Source of the DNA: JARYMI01 sp964550915
GTDB lineage: Bacteria; Acidobacteriota; Aminicenantia; Aminicenantales; UBA8522
Reading direction: 5' to 3'
DNA: 36,384 bases
Assembly (NCBI GenBank): GCA_964550915.1
Contig: CAZKBY010000001.1
Location: 1-36,384 of the forward strand
Shown one piece after another: positions 8,780-15,470 of the stretch. The notes under the pieces are model-generated. The model worked only from the letters and a program-made list of their open reading frames with translations. It ran no database searches and had not been told where the DNA came from. The position numbers were made by a program, and so were the translations under genes. How positions within the stretch are numbered: position 1 is the stretch's first letter; each line of letters opens with the position of its first letter.

Positions 8780-10048
8780 TTACTTCGTACTTTTCTGTTT
8801 AATAAGTTCCTTGCACTTGTTTAATCCGGCTTCGGCCCGCTCTTTTTCCTGGTCGTTTTTGCTCAAATTCAAGGCCCTTTCATAGTAAGGGATAGCTTTT
8901 TGAACTTCTCCCTTAAAAAGATAGTGGCTGCCAAGGTATAGCTGAACCTCATAACTTGAGTGAAATTCCTTTTCGTGCTTAATAAAGTCGATATATTTCG
9001 GCATATATAAATTGTAGGCGACAGGGTGATTGAGAAATTGATCCCTATTATAAGACCCAATAACTATGCCAATGAATAAGATAACGATACCGCTAATCAT
9101 AGCTCGAGACATTTTGCCGAGCCCGCTTTCTTGTCTGTCTCGAGGGACGGGATGTTTTTTCTCAGCCTCAGATTTCATGGCGCTTATCTTGCGAGCCACA
9201 AAATAACATAGAACAGCAAGAATAGCTCCGGCCAGAACATCGACAACATAATGTTCACCCGTGTAAACGATCACAAAAAGCATCAATAACGCGTAGAGAT
9301 AAAACGCCCAAGCTTTCCAACGATAAATCCGCCAAAGGACTAAACCGCAGAGGACAGGAAAAGCCGCATGCAATGAGGGCATGGCAGCAACAGGATTTGT
9401 ATCAAATCCTGAACTGATATCCGGAATGACCATGTTATAGATAACCGCAATGAAGCGAAAAATGCGGGGGAACAGACCAAAGACGTTTGCTGCCATCCAG
9501 GGAGGGACTGTCGGAATGGCAAAATAGCCCAAAAGCCCCAGGAAAATGACCAGATAAAAAGAAATCTTGAAGAAACGAAAATGATTCGATCTGTAAAGCC
9601 AAATGATAAACCCGACCAGAAGAAAAGCAACAAAATGGCTTCCATGAGCTGCGGTCATGAATTTTTCAAACCAAGAAAAATCCGCCGCTGAACGAGGATG
9701 CAAGAGCCATTTTTGCAGATCGACGGGAGGAATGCCCCCGAAGAAAAGCTTTTCCAGTTTTATCACGTAACTGATATATACGGGTAGACCAAATTTACAG
9801 GTGGCGATATAAATGCTTCCTCTCAAGCTGTCAAAAAGATAAATAAACCCGATAAACACAAACCAGTCCTGAAGGAATATTTTTAGTTTCCCTAAAAGGG
9901 CAACGACCAAAAGGACAAAAAGAATCATCAAGATCTTGGGGACAAAAAAGAAGCGCTGGAAGAGAATTGTGATGAGCAGAAGAGACGCCAAGAAGAACAA
10001 AATCAGCAGCAAAGAGTAACTGGTCAGATTTATTTTCTTTTTTGCCAT
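8780..10048 (-). CDS. PAP2-superfamily (Aur1/inositol-phosphorylceramide-synthase-like) membrane protein with C-terminal TPR
   Basis: 422 residues from the ATG at 10048. A TTG 33 bases upstream would lie in the predicted -35 box, so I reject it. Membrane helices fill the first 290 residues. The lipid-phosphatase/phosphotransferase site is clear: PTVPPWM, then MPSLHAAFP (Ser225, His227), then GEHYVVDVLAG (His266, Asp270). This is the pattern of the PAP2_3 branch related to yeast Aur1, which moves a phospho-alcohol head group between lipids. A TPR-like helical pair (about residues 345-410, with YLGSHYLFKGEVQKAIPYY) forms the tail, which is unusual for PAP2 enzymes. It might recycle polyprenyl phosphate or build a glycolipid for the neighbouring GT-C proteins. 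That role is inferred. Confidence 0.75.
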   Translation of the reverse strand: MAKKKINLTSYSLLLILFFLASLLLITILFQRFFFVPKILMILFVLLVVALLGKLKIFLQDWFVFIGFIYLFDSLRGSIYIATCKFGLPVYISYVIKLEKLFFGGIPPVDLQKWLLHPRSAADFSWFEKFMTAAHGSHFVAFLLVGFIIWLYRSNHFRFFKISFYLVIFLGLLGYFAIPTVPPWMAANVFGLFPRIFRFIAVIYNMVIPDISSGFDTNPVAAMPSLHAAFPVLCGLVLWRIYRWKAWAFYLYALLMLFVIVYTGEHYVVDVLAGAILAVLCYFVARKISAMKSEAEKKHPVPRDRQESGLGKMSRAMISGIVILFIGIVIGSYNRDQFLNHPVAYNLYMPKYIDFIKHEKEFHSSYEVQLYLGSHYLFKGEVQKAIPYYERALNLSKNDQEKERAEAGLNKCKELIKQKSTK

Positions 10049-10057
10049 AGAAATGCA

Positions 10058-10086
10058 ATTTAAGTTATTTTCAGCCGTCAAGTCAA
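10058..10086 (-). promoter_or_regulatory. Candidate promoter of PAP2-like gene
   Basis: The minus strand has TTGACT (10086-10081), 17 bases, then TTAAAT (10063-10058). Transcription would begin within a few bases of the ATG at 10048, so the message would be almost leaderless. Confidence 0.3.
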
Positions 10087-10098
10087 CTCGATTTCGAG
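10087..10098. promoter_or_regulatory. Palindrome in the divergent 10049-10168 intergenic region
   Basis: CTCGA and TCGAG flank a central TT. The palindrome abuts the -35 of the PAP2-like gene and is flanked by two GTCAAC copies (10082 and 10111). It is a possible operator shared by the divergent pair. No protein can be assigned. Confidence 0.25.
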
Positions 10099-10128
10099 CC
10101 TTTTTCCCAGGTCAACCTCTGAATTATC

Positions 10129-10157
10129 TTGACCTTGTGGGAAAAATGAATTAGACT
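10129..10157 (+). promoter_or_regulatory. Candidate promoter of the 10169 TMTC-like gene
   Basis: TTGACC (10129-10134), 17 bases, TAGACT (10152-10157). The predicted start is only about 5 bases before the ATG at 10169. Confidence 0.3.
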
Positions 10158-10168
10158 CTTAACTCTTC

Positions 10169-12223
10169 ATGCAAAAAAAAGACGGTGCTTTTATTCTCAT
10201 TCTCATCGTCATCCTTTTCGGCGTTTATTGGAAAACCTTTAGTTACGACCTAATCTGGGACGATGAGGTCTTTTTCAAATTCAACCTTCTGTTTATCGAG
10301 AACCATCCGCTGAGCTCGGCGTTCAAATTCGGCTACTTCAGCGAACAGCTTGGGGTCCATAATCAAGACCATTATTACCGCCCGCTCCTTACGCTTTCCT
10401 ATCTTATCGAGAACAGGTTCTGGGGAATCAGGAATGTGACGCTAAGATTGGCGAACCTTCTCATTTTCATTCTGTCGTTGACTTTTTTTTATTCATTTCT
10501 GAAGAAGCAGTATGAAAAGGCTTATTTTGCAGAAATAGCTGTGCTTCTTTTCGCGCTCTACCCTCTTAATATTGATAACATCGTATGGATTGTCGGAAGA
10601 GGAGATCTATTACTCCTCCTCTGGGCTGCCCTGACTTTCCTCTGCCTGGAACTCAACCTGGAAAAGAAAAGAGCCGCCTTCTTAGTCGGATCTTCGTTTT
10701 TTTATTTTCTCGGCATGCTTTCCAAAGAAACGTTTTTGCTCTTTTTTCCGATTCTCATCCTCTACGAATACATCAAGAACAAAAAATTGACGTGGCCTTA
10801 CCATCTGACCAATCTTGGCCTTACTGTTTTCTTCTTTATTCTCAAGAATATCCTCATCGAGGTCAAGAATCTTAGCATCGCTTACAACCCTTTGTCTCTT
10901 GAGAGCCTTAGGGCAGCGCTGGGGACAGTGGGTTTTTACTTCCGGACTATCGTTTTCCCTTTTTCCTATGATATGTTTCTGTCTGTTTCCAGAATGACGA
11001 GTTTGCTTTATATCGGTTTTGGTTTATTATGCGTGGCCTTATTTTTCTTTCTTTTCGTCCAGAGCAAAAAGGATCAAAAGTTCTTGTTGCCATCCGCAAT
11101 CTCAGCCCTCTTTCTGGCAGGGCATGTTCCTCTTATCTTCACAAACATCTATCCTTACCAGATTTATTCACGTTATATGATGGTCTCTGCTTTCGCGATG
11201 ATCTGGCTTCTTACGATCTTCCTCACTCGAATCGAAGAAAAAACAAGATTTGTTCTTGTCTTCATCATCCTCCTGGCCTTTATTCCTTCCCTTGTGTTCA
11301 ATGCAAATTTCTATAAGGATAAAGCAAGTTTCTGGCAGAGAGCTTTGAGAGCTTCTCCCCAGGATCCTTATGTCCTTTTCCAGGCGGCGAAGACCTTTTA
11401 CGAGAATAAAGATTATTTGTCGGCAGAACTCGCTCTCAATAGTTCTCTATCCTTAACCATGAAGAGAGAAACAGCCATCATGATAAGCCAGCTCTATGCG
11501 GATATTGAATTAGCCCGAGCAGATTACGATCACTTTTCCCGCTGGCTCGCCAGCATTGAAGAATTCGAAAAAGACCCGAATATAAGGCTGGCACCTTTTA
11601 TCAGATACCAGATCAACTCCAAAAAAGCCAAAGCTCATATTTCAAAAGGTGACGTAGACAAGGCTGAAAGATTGTTAAAAGAAAATATCGCAGGCTTCGC
11701 CTCCGTAAAAGAAGCTTATTCAGAACTATATGAGCTTTATGTCGGCACTGAACAGTGGGAAAAAGCGCTCCTCTTTGAAAAAACCATGAAAGAAATATTT
11801 CCTAACTACTACGCCCACCTTGATACGGGGAAAATGCAAAAAGAATTTGGCACGCTTTCATTTGAGAAAAAAATGGATTTTTACATCGAAAATCGGGATT
11901 ATTCCGCCGCCATCAACCTTATCAAAACGTTACCGAATCTTAGCCTTGATCAACAGTTTCTTCTTTCCAAACTTTATTATTATCAGGGAAACGTGGTGGA
12001 GGGAGAAAAGATAATCCGCATGATCCTCGAAACTAATCCTAGTAGCTGGGAAATTTTAAATAAGGTTGGCTACTTCTATTTAAGCAATCTCATCCGTGTC
12101 CAAGAGGCCCTGCCCTATTTTGAGAAATCTCTCAGTCTTAATCCCTCTCAGCCCGAAATTATTGACGTTTCGAATAGACTCAAAAACGATTATCTGGCCA
12201 AGCTAAAACCTGTCTGGAAATAG
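10169..12223 (+). CDS. TMTC-like (O-mannosyltransferase-type) membrane protein with large TPR domain
   Basis: A 684-residue protein in two halves. The first, of about 380 residues, has roughly ten membrane helices. It shows the GT-C/TMTC pattern: YDLIWDDEVFF after helix 1 (acidic Asp-Asp-Glu), HYYRPLLTLSY, then ALYPLNIDNIVWIVGRGD, which matches the ..HP...E.V.wi.GR.D block of TMTC1-4 and their bacterial relatives. The second half (about 390-675) is a run of TPR-like helix pairs. Eukaryotic TMTC proteins O-mannosylate cadherins; the bacterial members are not characterised in detail, so activity on a secreted protein such as pilin is inferred. It is divergent from the PAP2-like gene and convergent (8 bases between stops) with a paralogue. 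Confidence 0.75.
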   Translation: MQKKDGAFILILIVILFGVYWKTFSYDLIWDDEVFFKFNLLFIENHPLSSAFKFGYFSEQLGVHNQDHYYRPLLTLSYLIENRFWGIRNVTLRLANLLIFILSLTFFYSFLKKQYEKAYFAEIAVLLFALYPLNIDNIVWIVGRGDLLLLLWAALTFLCLELNLEKKRAAFLVGSSFFYFLGMLSKETFLLFFPILILYEYIKNKKLTWPYHLTNLGLTVFFFILKNILIEVKNLSIAYNPLSLESLRAALGTVGFYFRTIVFPFSYDMFLSVSRMTSLLYIGFGLLCVALFFFLFVQSKKDQKFLLPSAISALFLAGHVPLIFTNIYPYQIYSRYMMVSAFAMIWLLTIFLTRIEEKTRFVLVFIILLAFIPSLVFNANFYKDKASFWQRALRASPQDPYVLFQAAKTFYENKDYLSAELALNSSLSLTMKRETAIMISQLYADIELARADYDHFSRWLASIEEFEKDPNIRLAPFIRYQINSKKAKAHISKGDVDKAERLLKENIAGFASVKEAYSELYELYVGTEQWEKALLFEKTMKEIFPNYYAHLDTGKMQKEFGTLSFEKKMDFYIENRDYSAAINLIKTLPNLSLDQQFLLSKLYYYQGNVVEGEKIIRMILETNPSSWEILNKVGYFYLSNLIRVQEALPYFEKSLSLNPSQPEIIDVSNRLKNDYLAKLKPVWK

Positions 12224-12231
12224 GGCCAGTT

Positions 12232-13947
12232 TCACTCAGGACTGGGCCTCAAGCTTTTCAGCTCCTCGAGTAACATCTGGGTCTGTTTAGTGCGAAAAAT
12301 TAGGTAGTCTCGAGCATAGAGTTCAGCGGCCTTTTTGTAGTCCTTGACGATGAGATAAAACTTCGCCGCTCGAGTTAAAACAAAATGGTCTCGGGGGAAA
12401 GCCTGAAGCTTTTCCAGAATAATCTTCTCGCCTTCAGATATCTTCCCGGAAAAGGCAAGATAGTAAGCATAATTAAAAGTTGCATGCAAAGATAAAGTTC
12501 TATCGTTTGCCCTCAACTCCTGAAAATAATATTCAGCTCTGGGAAAATCCTTCCTAAACGTAAAATAGATCGCCAGCTCCTCATGGGTTCGGGTTTTCCA
12601 CATATGATAAAGGGGATGGTCCTTTCGGCTAAGGAGGCTTTCGAATAAACCCAAAGCTTTTTTTTCGTCTAGCGGAAGAGTGTGAATTCCGATATTAAAT
12701 TTTGCGATGAGGTCTTCGCGTTCAATTTTCTTGATACTCAGCCAGAAATCCGTCTCGTCCTGGCCATAGAGTTTAGCTTTTGGATAGATCTCGACTGTAT
12801 AGACGATGGCAATAACGACCAGGAGAAAAATGCAGATTGCTTGGGGCTTTATTTTTTGGGTCGTTATTTGCACAATCCATAGAATAAACACTGCTGAAGG
12901 AAAATACAAAAATCTCCAAGCGATAAGAGAAATTGTCGCCGCAGAAAAGCTAACAACCAGCACGGGCAGGAGCGAAAAATAGAAAGCCAGGGAAAAGAAA
13001 AAGGGCCAAATTTTATTTATCTTTTTGAGAACAAGAAAGAAAGATATTCCCAGAAACACAATTAGTGCAAAACCAAAAAACAGGAAGAGACGATTGTCAA
13101 AAACAGAAACTGGGTCGATTGTCATGCTCAGATTAAACGGGAAAATGATTTTCCATGTGTAGAAACCAAATGTCGAAAAAAGGTCGATAAGCGGTCTTCC
13201 CGAATAAATAAATAGAGAGGAGCCAAGGGCGAATTTTCTCATCATTAGCCAGACAGCAAGAACAAAACCAAAGAAGACAAGAGGTAAAGCCATGTCTTTG
13301 GCCTTGAATCGCTTAATGGAGAGGCCAAAAAGGTATAATACCGGCAAAAAGACCGCGCTCTCTTTGGCCAAAAGAGAGGCAAGAAAAAACAGGCAAGAAA
13401 CGGCAAGGTGAAGAGATTTTTTTTGTGCGACAAAACGGAGAAAAAACAAAATTGAGAGCGCAGCCAGAGCAGAGGAGAGCAGGTCTGTCCGGCCGGAAAT
13501 CCAGGCTACATTCTCGAAGTGCAGCGGAAATACAGAAAAAAGCAAGGCACTCATAAAAGAGGCCATCGCGCTAAACCTGAGGCTAACGAGAAGGCTGAAG
13601 ATAAGAACAGAATTGCCAAAATGAATAAGGATATTCGTTAGGTGAAAACCTGCCGGATTTAAATCCCATATTTTAAAATCAAGCCAGTAGCTTAGAGAAG
13701 TCAGAGGCCTATAAAATTGAAGGCTTGGATCAGCCCTCCGATTGGATTTGTCGATCCCAGAATAGCCTCCGAAGGGGCTGAATAGAAAATCCTTGAGAAA
13801 GCGAGGACTTAGGAGATTCTGATTTTCGCTGATAAAATACTTGTCATCCCAGAGAAAACTTCCCCTCATTGAAGGCAAGAAAACGGCCGCGTTCACCGCC
13901 AGCAGAATCAGGATGAAAATAAGCCTAATTTTTCTCGGCTCGTTCAT
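12232..13947 (-). CDS. TMTC-like (O-mannosyltransferase-type) membrane protein with TPR tail, paralogue of the 10169 gene
   Basis: 571 residues from the ATG at 13947. A TTG 48 bases upstream is rejected because it lies within the promoter candidate at 13986-14014. The motifs are closer to the TMTC consensus than in the neighbour: GSFLWDDKYFI, FYRPLTSLSYWLDF, GFHLTNILIHF, and FPLHFENVAWISGRTDLL. About ten membrane helices are followed by a TPR-type tail from about residue 420 to the end. It is the first gene downstream of the two pilins on the same strand, 115 bases after the second pilin stop. It could therefore be read through from the pilin unit as well as from its own promoter. Pilin or other secreted-protein glycosylation is a context inference. 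Confidence 0.78.
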   Translation of the reverse strand: MNEPRKIRLIFILILLAVNAAVFLPSMRGSFLWDDKYFISENQNLLSPRFLKDFLFSPFGGYSGIDKSNRRADPSLQFYRPLTSLSYWLDFKIWDLNPAGFHLTNILIHFGNSVLIFSLLVSLRFSAMASFMSALLFSVFPLHFENVAWISGRTDLLSSALAALSILFFLRFVAQKKSLHLAVSCLFFLASLLAKESAVFLPVLYLFGLSIKRFKAKDMALPLVFFGFVLAVWLMMRKFALGSSLFIYSGRPLIDLFSTFGFYTWKIIFPFNLSMTIDPVSVFDNRLFLFFGFALIVFLGISFFLVLKKINKIWPFFFSLAFYFSLLPVLVVSFSAATISLIAWRFLYFPSAVFILWIVQITTQKIKPQAICIFLLVVIAIVYTVEIYPKAKLYGQDETDFWLSIKKIEREDLIAKFNIGIHTLPLDEKKALGLFESLLSRKDHPLYHMWKTRTHEELAIYFTFRKDFPRAEYYFQELRANDRTLSLHATFNYAYYLAFSGKISEGEKIILEKLQAFPRDHFVLTRAAKFYLIVKDYKKAAELYARDYLIFRTKQTQMLLEELKSLRPSPE

Positions 13948-13985
13948 TGCCAGAAAAGAAACCTGATGTCGGGCACTTTTCCGTA

Positions 13986-14014
13986 CTTTTATCAAAAGTA
14001 TAGGTGCCTGTCAA
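13986..14014 (-). promoter_or_regulatory. Candidate promoter of the 12232-13947 gene
   Basis: The minus strand reads TTGACA (14014-14009), 17 bases, TAAAAG (13991-13986). This gives a leader of about 32 bases to the ATG at 13947. Confidence 0.35.
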
Positions 14015-14046
14015 AAAAAGAAATCGGCACAAGAGGTTAGGAATAG

Positions 14047-14063
14047 AAAAAAACGAAGTTTTT
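14047..14063 (-). terminator. Weak hairpin and T-run at the second pilin stop
   Basis: On the minus strand AAAAAC pairs with GTTTTT around a three-base loop, continuing into seven T. It overlaps the stop codon of the second pilin. The stem is only A-T plus one G-C, so termination would be weak. Confidence 0.3.
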
Positions 14064-14604
14064 AATTTGTTATTTGAGAAGTCTTAGGGGCATGAATCCA
14101 GGAACCATTCCAGATGATAAGGTCCTGGTCAAAGCTTGTTAGGCTGGTTAGCGGAAAATAGGCTGAATGCGGATCCATAGGATCGAACGTAAAGGCTGTT
14201 TGCTGCCTGTCTCTGCCGTAGGAAATGACCAGAAAATCATCTTCTCCAGTCGCCGTGACGCCCGCGATTCCGGCACCCGAAACCGCCTCAGCGCCACAAT
14301 ATATATAAAACGCACTTCCCCACTGGTCATTCAAAGGAAGAACTTTGAGGTACAACGAGCCCATCATCAAGCTAAAATTTGAATTCGCCACTAACGGTCC
14401 ATTTTGTTCAGGTGCAAAGCCGTGATCCATTATATAGTCTATTATCCCTTTAGCAATGGAATTCATGTCTTGCATTGTCCCTTTCTGTTTCGTTTTTTGG
14501 ATAGAGCTTATAAACTCTGGAAGAAGGAGGGCAGCAAGAATTCCAATAATGACTAAAACCAGAAGAATCTCAATCAGGCTGAATCCTCTTGTCTGCTTTG
14601 CCAT
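14062..14604 (-). CDS. GspG-like type IV pilin 2 (prepilin)
   Basis: A 180-residue prepilin with a 7-residue leader ending in Gly, cleaved before Phe: MAKQTRG then FSLIEILLVLV, with Glu at mature position 5 and one hydrophobic helix, as PilD peptidase requires. The C-terminal globular part has NDQWGSAFYIY and EDDFLVISYGRDR, matching the DPWG...Y and D.ysyG.D blocks of GspG-type major pseudopilins, and ends WNGSWIHAPK plus seven residues. It is about half identical to pilin 1, with a single visible Cys where pilin 1 has two. Only 20 bases separate its ATG from the T-run of an intrinsic terminator, and no Shine-Dalgarno site is obvious, so it should be made at a lower level than pilin 1. I infer a minor or variant subunit of the same pilus. 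Confidence 0.85.
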   Translation of the reverse strand: MAKQTRGFSLIEILLVLVIIGILAALLLPEFISSIQKTKQKGTMQDMNSIAKGIIDYIMDHGFAPEQNGPLVANSNFSLMMGSLYLKVLPLNDQWGSAFYIYCGAEAVSGAGIAGVTATGEDDFLVISYGRDRQQTAFTFDPMDPHSAYFPLTSLTSFDQDLIIWNGSWIHAPKTSQITN

Positions 14605-14624
14605 GGAGATCTTTATCGTCTTTG

Positions 14625-14659
14625 AAAAAAAGGGGCGACAAGCAGTCCCTTATCGCCCC
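14625..14659 (-). terminator. Intrinsic terminator between the two pilin genes
   Basis: On the minus strand GGGGCGA (14659-14653) pairs with TCGCCCC (14638-14632) around a 14-base loop and runs into seven T (14631-14625). It follows the stop of pilin 1 by about 65 bases and precedes the ATG of pilin 2 by 20. Confidence 0.7.
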
Positions 14660-14725
14660 CATGTGAGGTCTACTATCTGATTTTCGCGCTCAACAACCTT
14701 CTTTACTCACCTGAGATCACTCGAC

Positions 14726-15268
14726 TTAACTTCCTAGCTGAGCCGACTTGGGAGCGTGAATCCAGTTGCCATTCCAGCTTACTAGGTCCTGGTTGAAGCT
14801 CGTCATCGCCGTGACCGTGAAATACGCTGAGGTCGGGTTCAGGGGGTCAAAGTTGATGGCAGTAAAACTTTTGTCTCGACCATAAGAAGCAACTAGAAAA
14901 TCGTCAACTCCGCAATTGGTAACGCCTGTATAAACGCTATCACAATCTGTTCCAGAATATACCTGGAACGCAGTGCCCCATTGGTCATTCTGAGGTAGGA
15001 CTTTGAGATAGAATCCGCTCAAGTCCGTGTAGAACTGGGTTCCGCCTACCAGTGGACCGTCCGGAGCACTTGTCGGTGCCGTTCCGTTGTCAGTGACGTA
15101 ATCCATGATCGCCGTGGAGATAGAGTTGATGTCCTTCATGGTGCCCTTCTGTTTGGCTTTCTGGATGGCGGAAAGGGCGTTGGGGATGAGAAGCGCAGCC
15201 AGGATGCCGATGATGGCGACAACGATGAGCAGCTCGATCAGCGTAAAACCTCTAACCTTTTTTAACAT
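14726..15268 (-). CDS. pilA: GspG-like type IV pilin 1, probable major pilin
   Basis: A 180-residue prepilin: leader MLKKVRG, then mature FTLIELLIVVAIIGI with Glu5 and a canonical N-terminal helix. The globular part keeps the GspG pattern (NDQWGTAFQVYSG, VDDFLVASYGRDK) and has two Cys about ten residues apart (DCDSVY...TNCGV) that could form a disulfide. It ends WNGNWIHAPKSAQLGS with a C-terminal Ser. The unusually strong AGGAGG site, 5 bases before the ATG, and the sigma-54 promoter point to high, regulated expression. It lies directly after pilR in the order pilB-T-C-S-R-A, the order known from Geobacter and related bacteria, so I take it as the major subunit, exported and polymerised at the inner membrane. 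A GspG role in type II secretion is less likely, since no gsp genes are seen. Confidence 0.87.
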   Translation of the reverse strand: MLKKVRGFTLIELLIVVAIIGILAALLIPNALSAIQKAKQKGTMKDINSISTAIMDYVTDNGTAPTSAPDGPLVGGTQFYTDLSGFYLKVLPQNDQWGTAFQVYSGTDCDSVYTGVTNCGVDDFLVASYGRDKSFTAINFDPLNPTSAYFTVTAMTSFNQDLVSWNGNWIHAPKSAQLGS

Positions 15269-15316
15269 TAAAACCTCCTAAATTCCTTGGTGACTTTTCG
15301 TCAACAAGGTAAAATT

Positions 15317-15334
15317 TGCCTAAATGCTTAGGCA
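15317..15334 (-). other. Perfect inverted repeat at the predicted pilin mRNA 5' end
   Basis: TGCCTAA (15317-15323) and TTAGGCA (15328-15334) form a 7-bp perfect inverted repeat with a four-base loop. Counting from the sigma-54 -12 GC, transcription should start near 15334, so the message would begin with this stem-loop. It could protect the 5' end or be an operator. Confidence 0.5.
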
Positions 15335-15344
15335 TTTAATGTTT

Positions 15345-15361
15345 AGCAATATCAGTGCCAA
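15345..15361 (-). promoter_or_regulatory. Sigma-54 promoter of pilin 1
   Basis: The minus strand reads TTGGCACTGATATTGCT, i.e. TGGCAC, five bases, TTGCT, essentially the sigma-54 -24/-12 consensus with the invariant GG and GC correctly spaced. It sits about 77 bases before the pilin ATG and directly downstream of a sigma-54 activator gene (pilR). The predicted 5' leader is about 66 bases and ends in AGGAGG. Confidence 0.88.
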
Positions 15362-15415
15362 CTCCCTAAAATATAACTTGCTCATTATAATATAATTAAG
15401 CAACATAAGCCTTTA

Positions 15416-15457
15416 TGTCTTACAACAAAATTGACAATAATTGTCGCTCCTTGACAA
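15416..15457 (-). promoter_or_regulatory. Candidate PilR upstream activating sites
   Basis: About 55-100 bases upstream of the sigma-54 box are four TGTC/GACA half-sites: 15416-15419, 15433-15436, 15442-15445 and 15453-15456. The middle two form the palindrome GACAATAATTGTC (15433-15445), and TTGACAA occurs twice exactly 20 bases apart (15431 and 15451). PilR of Pseudomonas is known to bind repeated (C/G)TGTC sites upstream of pilA. Binding here is inferred. Confidence 0.5.
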
Positions 15458-15470
15458 AAAAAGGCAAGCT

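Noticed and set aside
10049..10081. TTG start at 10081 for the PAP2-like gene
   Set aside because: The TTG lies in the predicted -35 element; the ATG at 10048 begins a lysine-rich stretch that leads directly into the first helix.
15269..15470. Phage or IS attachment-like palindromes near the pilin promoter
   Set aside because: No integrase or transposase and no flanking duplications; the repeats fit PilR half-sites and a 5' stem-loop better.
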